Shown piece by piece: positions 37,401 through 45,416 of a stretch of DNA of 64,000 bases. Source of the stretch: Pontibacter silvestris (GTDB taxonomy: Bacteria; Bacteroidota; Bacteroidia; Cytophagales; Hymenobacteraceae); assembly GCF_020907275.1 (NCBI RefSeq), contig NZ_JAJJWI010000003.1:284862-348861 (forward strand), written 5' to 3'. The notes below the pieces were generated by a model, which searched no databases, had not been told where the DNA came from, and worked only from the letters and a program-made list of their open reading frames with translations. Made by a program: the position numbers and the translations under genes. How positions within the stretch are numbered: the first letter of the stretch is position 1; each line of letters opens with the position of its first letter.

Positions 37401-37688
37401 ATTGTTAATTACCTGCTGCTGAAAGCTGATATAGCTTACTGTAACCGTATAAGGCCCGCCTACCCGCATGTTAGGAATGGTATATCTCCCATCGGTGTTT
37501 GTGGCAGTTCCGTACCGCGTACCTGAAGGTGTATGCACTGCCTCAACAGAGGCACCAGGCAATGCCGAACCGTTAGTATCAGTGACAATACCTGTAATAG
37601 AGGATGTTGTTACACCTTGCGCCCAGGCCAGCTGCAAAGGCAGCATAAACACCAGGAACAAGAGAATTCTTAGAGAGAAGTTCTTCAT
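34431..37688 (-). CDS. TonB-dependent receptor with carboxypeptidase-like N-domain (Oar-like)
   Basis: A 1085-residue outer-membrane receptor. Signal peptide about 1-23 (LAWAQ). A carboxypeptidase-regulatory-like domain follows (about 27-115: [31 protein letters not shown]), then the plug with [20 protein letters not shown] and [22 protein letters not shown], then a long beta-barrel ending in QLGIRYIFN (C-terminal aromatic). The pattern is that of Oar-like receptors rather than SusC. It should import or bind large ligands using TonB energy. It is the last gene of the leftward 34-41 kb series and may feed the purine genes upstream, which is inference. Confidence 0.9.
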   Translation of the reverse strand: [1085 protein letters not shown]

Positions 37689-38077
37689 AAAATAGTGGGA
37701 AAGTTATATATAAAGCTTTTATCGGTTGAAGATAGAAAACAAACTTTTCATATAAAACTATGATTATATATTTGTTAACAAATTGCACCTAATCTTAATA
37801 ACACAAATAAAATAAGACCTTATATTATAATTATTTACAAATGGTCGTTAGCAATATTAATACTTTGCTACAAGCCGTTACCTTAAAAAATATAGCTTTA
37901 CAGGAACTTCTTAAAATAAAAAGAAGCAGGAAAAGTGGTAATATTTATAACAACTGAAGGGCCAAGGAACATTCAGCTATAAACACAAAAGGTACCCTCT
38001 TAGGAAGAGACTACCTTTTGCAGGATGCTAAAGAAACGTTGAAGCTTTTTTACTATTTATGCTGTTGTGCCTTCTTA
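37689..38077. other. Intergenic region between TonB receptor and nucleoside-permease-family genes
   Basis: About 390 AT-rich bases. The hairpin at 37987-38019 is a good terminator for the upstream gene (minus strand). Nothing else is recognisable; no clear -33/-7 promoter for the receptor was found. Confidence 0.45.
37987..38019 (-). terminator. Terminator after the purine nucleoside permease gene
   Basis: Arms 37987-38001 and 38005-38019 pair over 15 positions with two mismatches and a 3-base loop. On the minus strand the stem ends in TTTTGTGTTT. It lies 58 bases after the stop codon. Confidence 0.65.
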
Positions 38078-39184
38078 TTAATTTCCGGGTGTTCTGTCTT
38101 TGTAAGTTTCCCAATTGTTTATAAGGCTATCTACTACTACTACCCCTATTTTGTAAGCTGCCTCTAAAGACGGTATGTAAGCGACATAGCCTATTTCTTT
38201 GTTAGAAAGGCTTTCTGTGGCTGTGTTGTATGAGTGTTGCATTGTAAAGTTGCTGGCTGTGCGCAAAACAAGATAGCGGTTAAAATCAACTTTGCCTGCC
38301 TGCGCCAGAAATTCTAAGGCCTGGCCTGTGCCGGTGTCTTCCATTGCTGAAGTAACAAAATTGCCCTGTCCGTGTGTCCAGTATTTTACCCATGCGTTTG
38401 CCCAATCGTTATTGTACTTTCCGTGCCAGTAAGTCATAGCGGCTACGTGGTCACCTTTCATTACCCTCGGAGGTTTCTGTGCTTCAGGATAATTAGTATA
38501 CTTCGCCCTCATGTTTCGTATCTTCTCATCATCGTCCAGCTTTACATCTTTAGTGATAGTATAGGCCCAATCTACCAGGGCTGGGTTAAGGTGCATGGCA
38601 TTGTTATAGTCATTTTCCCGTGTAGGCTCTTCATACGGTTTTGATTTGCCAAGCGGAATATAACCGGTAGTCCAATCCTCTGGAGTTTCACGCGGATCAA
38701 TTTCATGCGCCAGATCGCCATCCACGAGCCACTCTGCCCAAACGGCTGAGCCAATTGTTCCATCTTCCGGATCAATACCTGAAATAGCTGTTACCATCCA
38801 GTAAGCCTGGGACAGGTCGAACCGGGGGTCCATGCCAAGTGCCATAATAGAAGCGGCGGAGCGTGCAGTTCCCATACCTGTGCATATAGCCAGTACCTGC
38901 TTTTCCGGGTTATAACGTAATGTACGGTAGCCCTGCGGAAAAGGAATAGAATCTGGTAATGGTAACCGCTCTACCCAATATTGATATTCTCCCGGACGGT
39001 CTCCTGTATCTTTCCCGTTTTCAAAAGCCGTAACAATAACTACCTTAACAGGAATTTTATCAGAAGACTCTACGGCAGTTTCGCTCAATGCTGTACTGCT
39101 GTTAGCCGTTTCTGAGCCTGGAGATTGGCAGAACGTACTGATAAGGGCTGTTCCGAAAATAAGAACGCATAAAAATTTTCTCAT
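38078..39184 (-). CDS. Purine nucleoside permease (NUP) family protein
   Basis: A 368-residue exported protein matching the NUP family (originally fungal purine nucleoside permeases): VKVVIVTAFENGKDTGDRPGE, ERLPLPDSIPFPQG, CTGMGTARSAASIMALGMDPRFDLSQAYW, ISGIDPEDGTIGSAVWAEWLV and the C-terminal NFVTSAMEDTGTGQAL. The N-terminal signal ends near Cys19 (ISTFC), possibly a relaxed lipobox. Despite the name, the fold is related to nucleoside phosphorylases and the protein has no membrane helices, so a periplasmic nucleoside-processing or binding role is likelier than a permease. It follows the adenosine deaminase gene by 60 bases on the same strand, forming a probable two-gene operon. Confidence 0.85.
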   Translation of the reverse strand: MRKFLCVLIFGTALISTFCQSPGSETANSSTALSETAVESSDKIPVKVVIVTAFENGKDTGDRPGEYQYWVERLPLPDSIPFPQGYRTLRYNPEKQVLAICTGMGTARSAASIMALGMDPRFDLSQAYWMVTAISGIDPEDGTIGSAVWAEWLVDGDLAHEIDPRETPEDWTTGYIPLGKSKPYEEPTRENDYNNAMHLNPALVDWAYTITKDVKLDDDEKIRNMRAKYTNYPEAQKPPRVMKGDHVAAMTYWHGKYNNDWANAWVKYWTHGQGNFVTSAMEDTGTGQALEFLAQAGKVDFNRYLVLRTASNFTMQHSYNTATESLSNKEIGYVAYIPSLEAAYKIGVVVVDSLINNWETYKDRTPGN

Positions 39185-39244
39185 AATTAGAAATATAGGT
39201 TGGTGTTTTAAGCTAATTTGAATTCCTGACGGCCTAGTAGTAGC

Positions 39245-40825
39245 CTAGAATGTTGTGTTTAAGTTGTCTATAAAGCTGTTCCATTTCTTTTCCCAAGCAG
39301 CCAGGGCCTGCTCCTTTTCTTTTGCGCTCAGGAAGCTATAAGTAATGGAATTAATAGCCAGCTTTTTTAAATCCCGCAGGTCAAGCTCCCACGCCAGAAA
39401 AACTGACCAGTAATCAGGTGTAACGCCTACATAATCAAAAATACCCGGGTCATCAGGATTGATAGAAATCTGAATGCCTCTCTTAATCCAGGAGTGAGCC
39501 GGATGAATTCTTAAGTCCTTCACATACCCCAGAATCTGATTACTGAGCGGACTTACCTCAACACAGATATTCTGCTGCTGAACCATTTCTTCTGCTGTCG
39601 GAAAAAAAGCGAGGTTAAAGCCATGTCCGATACGTTTGCTGTTAAGCATTGCGGCATCATATACATTAGAGATGTGCTCCCAACTGCTTTCCCCGTCGTG
39701 CAGGCTGAGCGGCATATCAATGCCATATACTTTTGCAAGAGAATCCCGCATTAGCCATGCATCTCTGTAAAACTGTGTTGTATGGCCTTTGTCTTCATGC
39801 GCTACCAGATCATAAGCTACTACAACATCTGGATGTCGCTGTCGCACTTTAAAAGCCGTCACCAAGTCTTCCTTAATCTTTTCCAGGGGGTGAAAACGAA
39901 TATTGGTGTAAATAAGCTTAAATGTGAAGTCAGGTTCTCGTGTTGTGCGGACCCGCTGCACCGCCCGCTGATAATAAGAGATAACAGAATCGCCGGGAAA
40001 CGAACCAGCAGGATGTTCTAAGTCATACAAGCTGCCACCAAGGTGAGTTCTGGCCTCTACATGCTGTACACCATCGGCTGCCAGTGAGTCGAAAGTAGCT
40101 GTGCAAAGATCTTCAAAAACTGGTTGATAGGAGGTAAAACCTCCCACACGCTGAAAGCGGCGCTCAAACTCTCCCCATATATCTACAGAATCTCCCATCA
40201 TAGACTTGTCGAAAGTAAGGAGCGTATACAGCTGATCCGGAAAAGCTTTCACCGTATCGTTTAAAGCCTTTATGGGATAAAAGCCGGCTGGGACTTTCCC
40301 ATCTTTAAAAAAGTGAATCTGCCCTTTAATATACTGTTTGTTATCCGGCTGCCAGTAAACGTAACAATGCGGTTCCTGCAACGCCCGCTCCACAATCCAT
40401 CGGTAGCTACCACCTGCGTTCGGATGAAGATGCTGTATTCCTCCTTTAGGTATCTTCTTCAGTATCTTATACAGTTTAGTTGAATAAATATGCTCCTTAG
40501 ACTTAAAGAAATGATGTGCAGGTGGGAAAAAATGAACAGAGTCATAATAGGCTATCATTTCTTCCCTTAGCGCAATAAGCTTTTGATTGGCAGCTTCTTC
40601 TTTCTCAGACAAGCTGATGGTTCCTTCAAAAGAGAGTAAGCTATCTTTCTGTACCAGTTTCTGACGTTGTGTCTCATAATCATCGGCATTTGAGTAGGAG
40701 ACTGCCAGCGGTAAATCTGATGCTGATGGAGTAGTGTTACCTGTTGGCTTTTTAGTCGCGCAGGCAGCTAATAAGCAAGTGACAAAAACAAGATAAATGA
40801 ACGTAAACTTTTTTTGCATTTGCAT
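39245..40825 (-). CDS. Adenosine deaminase family lipoprotein
   Basis: A 526-residue exported enzyme of the adenosine deaminase family, similar to secreted ADGF-type forms. Lipoprotein signal with LLAAC, Cys22. Metal and catalytic motifs: GGIQHLHPNAGGSY (HxH, about 131-144), VAYDLVAHEDKGH, MPLSLHDGESSWEH (Zn His, about 377-390), KRIGHGFNLAFF (HGF, about 398-409) and INPDDPGIF (DD pair, about 455-463). It converts adenosine (or deoxyadenosine) to inosine outside the cytoplasm. A start at the second Met (40819) is also possible. Next to the NUP-family gene it suggests extracellular purine salvage. Confidence 0.9.
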   Translation of the reverse strand: MQMQKKFTFIYLVFVTCLLAACATKKPTGNTTPSASDLPLAVSYSNADDYETQRQKLVQKDSLLSFEGTISLSEKEEAANQKLIALREEMIAYYDSVHFFPPAHHFFKSKEHIYSTKLYKILKKIPKGGIQHLHPNAGGSYRWIVERALQEPHCYVYWQPDNKQYIKGQIHFFKDGKVPAGFYPIKALNDTVKAFPDQLYTLLTFDKSMMGDSVDIWGEFERRFQRVGGFTSYQPVFEDLCTATFDSLAADGVQHVEARTHLGGSLYDLEHPAGSFPGDSVISYYQRAVQRVRTTREPDFTFKLIYTNIRFHPLEKIKEDLVTAFKVRQRHPDVVVAYDLVAHEDKGHTTQFYRDAWLMRDSLAKVYGIDMPLSLHDGESSWEHISNVYDAAMLNSKRIGHGFNLAFFPTAEEMVQQQNICVEVSPLSNQILGYVKDLRIHPAHSWIKRGIQISINPDDPGIFDYVGVTPDYWSVFLAWELDLRDLKKLAINSITYSFLSAKEKEQALAAWEKKWNSFIDNLNTTF

Positions 40826-41411
40826 GAGGTGAGGCCTATTCTTGCATCTATATTAAATAATAAGACAAGCCATTAAAAATTATTTAAGTTTAAATAAAAA
40901 GCAGGTAACCACAAAGCCACTGTTTAAAAAGTACTTGAGCTTCTAATTTAAAGTCAATTCGGTCGCCTTAGCTAACGGTCATTCAAGTACTCTATTTCGA
41001 GAAGTTACTAAGAGACATACTTTTGCTCCCTAACCTCTCTTGTTTAGAAAACCCCATTAAATAGCCAGACCTCCACTAATGTTGTTACCTAAACACCAAA
41101 ATTAACATTTACTTAAAAGTTTAACACTACTACATTGTTCAATCTGGTAATTAATTATTAAAATTACTTTTCGGGCTAAAATATCTTGTATCGATAAAGT
41201 TCATCCTTAATGATAAATGATTCAGAACTGGTACATAGGAAGGCACAGTATTTAAAAGTGTAATTTGATATGATCTAAGTCTAGAGGCAGCTAAAATTAG
41301 AGCCAGGGATAGAGGAACTATGTGCTTGCACAGTAAAGCTATTGCTTCTTTATCTCCTGCCTCACACTCATTATTTACTTCATCGCCAAACATCATTACC
41401 ATATAAACCAA
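40826..41411. other. Intergenic region between deaminase and GDPD genes
   Basis: About 590 bases with no supported gene. A 9-bp inverted repeat AGTACTTGA (40930-40938) / TCAAGTACT (40983-40991) is the only structure noticed. An open frame at 41151-41411 on the minus strand is judged spurious. Confidence 0.4.
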
Positions 41412-42305
41412 ATGAATAACAAGTCTGTAATCAGCTATCTTTTTTTGTTTTTATGTTTATTAATAACTGTTAGGTGCTCCTCTCCCAAAACATCGAGTAA
41501 GAACAGCTTGATAAAGGCAGAAAGCTATCAGGAGATGCAAAAGTTACGCTGGAACCCGACACGAAAATCCCCTCTTATTTTAGCTCACCGGGGCGGCCCG
41601 GATAAAGGGTATCCAGAAAACAATTTGGCAACTTTTAAGCACACGCTGAAGCATGTACCTAATGCTATTTTAGAAATGGATGTTCGCATGACTAAAGATA
41701 GTGTAATAGTGCTGCTGCACGACGAAAGTCTGGAACGGGAAACTACTGGTAGCGGCTTATTAAACACCATAACCTGGGAAGAAGCAGATAAACTGCGGCT
41801 AAAAGATATAACAGGAGAAGTTACGCCATATCACATGTCTTTATTTGAGGATGTGCTGGATTCGGTATGCGGCAAAACCATTTTAGCGATCGATGCAAAA
41901 CCAGGCATAGATTTAGATCGCATGCTAAACGCTTTACAGGATAAAAACTGCTTAAGTTCTGTATTTATTATTCTTTATTCAATAGAGGATGCCGTAAAGG
42001 TGCATCAAATATATCCTGAGTTAATGCTGGCTGTTGGCGTAGATAATATGGAGAAACTGGAAAAAATTAAAGAGGCAGGTCTTCCTTTTAAGAACATAGT
42101 TGCCTTAACTCCGGGCTCTCTCCAAAGTAGAGAATTTTATAACGTCCTTCACCAACACGGTATGTTGGGCTCCATGGGAACTTACGGAGCTTTTGATGAA
42201 AACGCCAGTGACGAGGCTTACCTTAAACTTTATCAGGAAGGCGTTGATATCATCACGACAGATCGGCCGATTCCAGTTTACAATATGTTCAAAAGGAATA
42301 TGTAA
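41412..42305 (+). CDS. Glycerophosphodiester phosphodiesterase lipoprotein
   Basis: A 297-residue exported GDPD-family protein that hydrolyses glycerophosphodiesters to glycerol-3-phosphate and alcohol. Signal with a Cys at position 22 (TVRC). Catalytic motifs: ILAHRGGPDKGYPENNLATF (His and the PEN Glu, about 57-76), AILEMDVRMTKDSVIVLLHDESLERETTGSG (Glu, Asp and the HD His). The metal ligand late in the barrel is IDAKPG. It is probably periplasmic or on the outer membrane. The cell could gain phosphate, glycerol or lipid headgroups from outside phosphodiesters. Monocistronic, 245 bases before guaD. Confidence 0.88.
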   Translation: MNNKSVISYLFLFLCLLITVRCSSPKTSSKNSLIKAESYQEMQKLRWNPTRKSPLILAHRGGPDKGYPENNLATFKHTLKHVPNAILEMDVRMTKDSVIVLLHDESLERETTGSGLLNTITWEEADKLRLKDITGEVTPYHMSLFEDVLDSVCGKTILAIDAKPGIDLDRMLNALQDKNCLSSVFIILYSIEDAVKVHQIYPELMLAVGVDNMEKLEKIKEAGLPFKNIVALTPGSLQSREFYNVLHQHGMLGSMGTYGAFDENASDEAYLKLYQEGVDIITTDRPIPVYNMFKRNM

Positions 42306-42550
42306 TAGTACTACGTTCATTTCCTAATTCCCTCCATACAAAACAGGAACTGGCTGTTATATATTGCTGATGGGCTACCTATGAGCGTGCCTTCCTCTTG
42401 AACAAAAAAATATAAAGGCCTTCAGGATTAAGATTATGTATAAACTTGATAAAGAATTTAGATAGAAAGCTTTCAACTTTTCCCAGCACCAGGTACCTCC
42501 ATTATAAAATGTAACCTGAGTTAAAAAACTTATGAATAACTTTAAAGTTA

Positions 42551-43024
42551 ATGGAAAATAAAGAACAGTTTATGCGGGAAGCTATCCGGCTTTCTATCGA
42601 AAAAATGCAGGCAGGCTTTGGCGGACCTTTCGGGGCGATAGTAGTACGCAACGGAGAAATAGTTGCCAGAGGGTTTAACAACGTAACCTCTTCCAATGAT
42701 CCAACGGCACATGCCGAAGTAGACGCTATCCGGAAAGCGTGTGAAACATTACAAAAGCACCAGCTAGACGACTGTGAACTCTATACCAGCTGTGAACCCT
42801 GCCCCATGTGCCTCGGTGCTATCTACTGGACCCGATTCCGAAAGGTATATTACGGCAACACAAAACAAGATGCAGCTGCCATAGGCTTCGACGATCAGTT
42901 TATTTACGAAGAAATTGAAAAGCCTTTACCTAAGCGTTCTATTCCGATGGAGCAAATGTTACCTGAAGAAGCAATCGCAGCCTTTCAGAAGTGGAACAGT
43001 AATCCGGATAAGCAGGAATATTAA
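42551..43024 (+). CDS. guaD: Guanine deaminase (GuaD-like cytidine deaminase fold)
   Basis: A 157-residue cytoplasmic zinc enzyme of the CDA fold. Zinc motif 1 HAEVDAIRKAC (about 54-64) supplies the His and catalytic Glu; motif 2 is SCEPCPMCLGAIYW (about 80-93) with two Cys ligands. Length and the domain-swap-type tail ending NPDKQEY match Bacillus GuaD, which turns guanine into xanthine. A tRNA-adenosine deaminase (TadA) is less likely because the tail and the FDDQFIYEEI segment are GuaD-like. It ends 5 bases before the cyclic-nucleotide phosphodiesterase gene, so the two are one operon. Confidence 0.85.
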   Translation: MENKEQFMREAIRLSIEKMQAGFGGPFGAIVVRNGEIVARGFNNVTSSNDPTAHAEVDAIRKACETLQKHQLDDCELYTSCEPCPMCLGAIYWTRFRKVYYGNTKQDAAAIGFDDQFIYEEIEKPLPKRSIPMEQMLPEEAIAAFQKWNSNPDKQEY

Positions 43025-43029
43025 ACTAT

Positions 43030-44010
43030 ATGAGTACTCATAAATTTATAAACAGTAGTATCTTATTTCTCTTACTGGTCTTAAGTTCCTGTGTCTCCTT
43101 ACCTCAAGGTACAGATAGTAACCTAGCTTTTCGTGTAGTGCCTTTGGGAGTAAAAGGAGGCGTGGATGAGAGTAACCTTTCTGCCTACATGCTGGCCCCT
43201 GGCAACTCGAATAGCTACATATGCCTTGATGCTGGAACACTACATTATGGAATTTCCAAAGCGGTATCTAATAAGGCTTTTACAGTACCTGCAAGTGTAG
43301 TTCTCAAAAGCTATATTAAAGCTTACCTGATTTCTCATCCACATTTAGATCATATTTCAGGATTGATCATTAACTCCACAGAAGATTCTACCAAAAACAT
43401 TTATGCCACAGAGAGCTGTATCAGCCAGATAAAAGAGCATTATTTTAACTGGAAAAGCTGGCCTAACTTCGGAAATGCCGGAGAAGGCTTCACACTTAAA
43501 CAGTATCAGTACAAAGTGCTTCCTGCCAATGCAACAGAAGTACATATTGAGAACACAGACATGCAGGTACAGGCTTTTCCATTAAGCCACTCCGCCCCTT
43601 ACCAGAGTACTGCCTTCCTAATCCGGAGTAAAGATAACTTTGTGCTTTATCTAGGTGACACAGGACCTGATGAAGTAGAGAAGAGTGATAATCTACAGGC
43701 CGTCTGGGAAAGCATTACGCCGCTTATTAAAGCGAAGCAGCTAAAAGCTATTTTTATAGAAGTTTCTTACCCAGATGACCAACCGGATAACAACCTGTTC
43801 GGGCACCTCACGCCTCGTTGGCTCATGCAGGAAATGGGCAACCTGAATAATCTGTCTGGTACAAATGCTATGCAAGGACTAAATGTGGTTATCACACACA
43901 TGAAGCCAACCGGTAACAGTGAAGAAATTATAAAAAGGCAACTCAGAGAAAGAAACAGCCTTAAACTAAACCTCATTTTTCCTGAGCAAGGAGAAGCAAT
44001 CACTCTTTAA
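43030..44010 (+). CDS. Class II 3',5'-cyclic-nucleotide phosphodiesterase lipoprotein (CpdP-like)
   Basis: A 326-residue exported metallo-beta-lactamase-fold enzyme of the class II PDE family. Lipoprotein signal with LSSC, Cys21. The Zn motif is SHPHLDHISGL (HxHxDH, about 102-112), followed by SHSAPYQSTAF and YLGDTGPDEVEK (metal Asp, about 211-222) and VITHMKPTG. It hydrolyses cAMP/cGMP to 5'-nucleotides; because it is exported, the substrate would be external or periplasmic. Coupled to guaD by a 5-base gap. Confidence 0.88.
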   Translation: MSTHKFINSSILFLLLVLSSCVSLPQGTDSNLAFRVVPLGVKGGVDESNLSAYMLAPGNSNSYICLDAGTLHYGISKAVSNKAFTVPASVVLKSYIKAYLISHPHLDHISGLIINSTEDSTKNIYATESCISQIKEHYFNWKSWPNFGNAGEGFTLKQYQYKVLPANATEVHIENTDMQVQAFPLSHSAPYQSTAFLIRSKDNFVLYLGDTGPDEVEKSDNLQAVWESITPLIKAKQLKAIFIEVSYPDDQPDNNLFGHLTPRWLMQEMGNLNNLSGTNAMQGLNVVITHMKPTGNSEEIIKRQLRERNSLKLNLIFPEQGEAITL

Positions 44011-44171
44011 CCTTACGACCGTGTAGCCCGGTTAGTAGCACAAGCCATGTTGCTATCTCTCTTTTTTATGTTGATTTTAATTACCTTCATGTTATGGCTG
44101 TTGAGCTAATACCTTAAACGTTCTTTCAGCCACACTTAATTAGTACCTTAAATCACAACAACAAATTAACC

Positions 44172-44498
44172 ATGACCATAGCCGAAGCACAAGCCATAGT
44201 AGACAAGTGGATTAAAGAGAATGGCGTTCGCTATTTTAATGAGCTAACCAATATGGCTATGCTTACCGAAGAAGTTGGCGAAGTAGCCCGCATTATTGCA
44301 CGACAATACGGGGAGCAATCGTTTAAGAAAAGTGACGAAGGGAAGCAACTCTCAGATGAACTGGCTGATGTGCTGTTTGTATTGATTTGCCTGGCCAACC
44401 AAACAGGCATAGACCTAACAGAAGCTTTACAACAAAACCTGGAAAAGAAAACTAACCGCGACAGCGAACGTCATAAGCAAAACGAAAAGCTGCGGTAA
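44172..44498 (+). CDS. MazG-like nucleotide pyrophosphohydrolase
   Basis: A 108-residue all-alpha NTP-PPase of the MazG superfamily. The pattern is LTEEVGEVARIIARQYG (EExxE, about 36-52) and LADVLFVLICLANQTGIDL (ExxD-type, about 72-90). It would hydrolyse (d)NTPs to NMP and PPi, cleaning abnormal nucleotides or tuning pools. Short single-domain members like this are often called hypothetical dCTP/XTP pyrophosphatases; the substrate is unknown. Transcribed alone in the same direction as guaD; a long inverted repeat follows. Confidence 0.85.
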   Translation: MTIAEAQAIVDKWIKENGVRYFNELTNMAMLTEEVGEVARIIARQYGEQSFKKSDEGKQLSDELADVLFVLICLANQTGIDLTEALQQNLEKKTNRDSERHKQNEKLR

Positions 44499-44515
44499 AA
44501 GAATTAAGAGGTTAA

Positions 44516-44580
44516 ATAACTGAATGATAGAATGTCAGCATCAGAAACAAATCCTTAAAGTTGCTCTATCATTCAGTTAT
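44516..44580. terminator. 16-bp inverted repeat between convergent genes
   Basis: ATAACTGAATGATAGA (44516-44531) and its exact complement (44565-44580) enclose a 33-base loop. It sits between the MazG-like gene (+) and comB (-). Probably a bidirectional terminator, though the long loop and lack of a T-tract are unusual. Confidence 0.5.
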
Positions 44581-44594
44581 CAAAAATCAGCTAC

Positions 44595-45326
44595 CTATTT
44601 TTCAATTATCTCCTTCTTTAAATCAACTAACCGGTCTTTCTTCCATACTGGTAATACATCGTATACATTGTGCTGCAGGCAGAACTCAATATCTTTTTGA
44701 ATCCCAAGCCGTTTCATACGCTGCACATGCGATGAATCATTCAGAAAAGAAAGTACGTCAGAATTTGCCTTTTTATACAAGTGTAAAGCTGCAAGTGTAG
44801 CATCATTTGCAGAAGAAAACTGAGCAAGGTCAAGCAGTTGTTCAGTAAGTGCACCTGCAAAAAGTGTATCTTCCAGGTTAAACATGCCTTTCCAGCCAGC
44901 ACATACAATAATTACATCCAGCTGCAGCTCTGTCAGGTGCTTTGCTACCGCATCAAGGTTTAGGAATGCGCCAATAACAATTTCCGCTGCCTCCTCAGAC
45001 ATACGAATAGCGCGGGTACCGTTTGTGGTGGTAATAGCAATGGTACGCCCTGTGATATCGGTTTCCATATAGCTGAAAGGTGAATTACCAAAGTCGAATC
45101 CTTCAGCTTTTATTCCCTCACGTTCAGCAGCGGTTAAGCAGCCCTGGCTGGCATATGCCTGGCACTCATTCAGCTCCATTACCGGAATAATGTCGGCAGC
45201 ACCGTGTGCAAAAGCAGTTACCATAGTAGAGGTAGCTCTCAAAATATCCACGGCCACTACAGCCTTACCTTTTAGGTTGTACAAGTGCAACAGCTCCGGG
45301 CTGAAACATACGTCTATACTTGGCAT
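44595..45326 (-). CDS. comB: ComB-like 2-phosphosulfolactate phosphatase family protein
   Basis: A 243-residue cytoplasmic protein of the ComB family, first known from methanogen coenzyme M synthesis. Features: VVAVDILRATSTMVTAFAHGA, EREGIKAEGFDFGNSP, TGRTIAITTTNGTRAI (about 92-107) and IIVCAGWKGMFNLEDTLFAGAL. The Asp and the TTNGT phosphate-binding loop are conserved. In bacteria the partner enzymes of coenzyme M synthesis are usually absent, and none is seen here; a phosphatase acting on another sulfonate or phosphoester is likely. Confidence 0.85.
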   Translation of the reverse strand: MPSIDVCFSPELLHLYNLKGKAVVAVDILRATSTMVTAFAHGAADIIPVMELNECQAYASQGCLTAAEREGIKAEGFDFGNSPFSYMETDITGRTIAITTTNGTRAIRMSEEAAEIVIGAFLNLDAVAKHLTELQLDVIIVCAGWKGMFNLEDTLFAGALTEQLLDLAQFSSANDATLAALHLYKKANSDVLSFLNDSSHVQRMKRLGIQKDIEFCLQHNVYDVLPVWKKDRLVDLKKEIIEK

Positions 45327-45416
45327 ATCTTATTTTTTACACTTTCAGAAGTAAGGCTTTGTAATACTTTACACATTAAAAGCCTTTAGTCCTGGCTATT
45401 TTACTCTCTTATAATT

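Noticed and set aside
40930..40991. 9-bp inverted repeat AGTACTTGA / TCAAGTACT
   Set aside because: Short arms and a 44-base loop at a position with no clear transcript end; listed only as part of the intergenic region.
41151..41411. 86-aa minus-strand ORF in the 40.8-41.4 kb gap
   Set aside because: No recognisable domain, composition not protein-like, no ribosome binding site, and it ends abutting the GDPD start region; probably chance.
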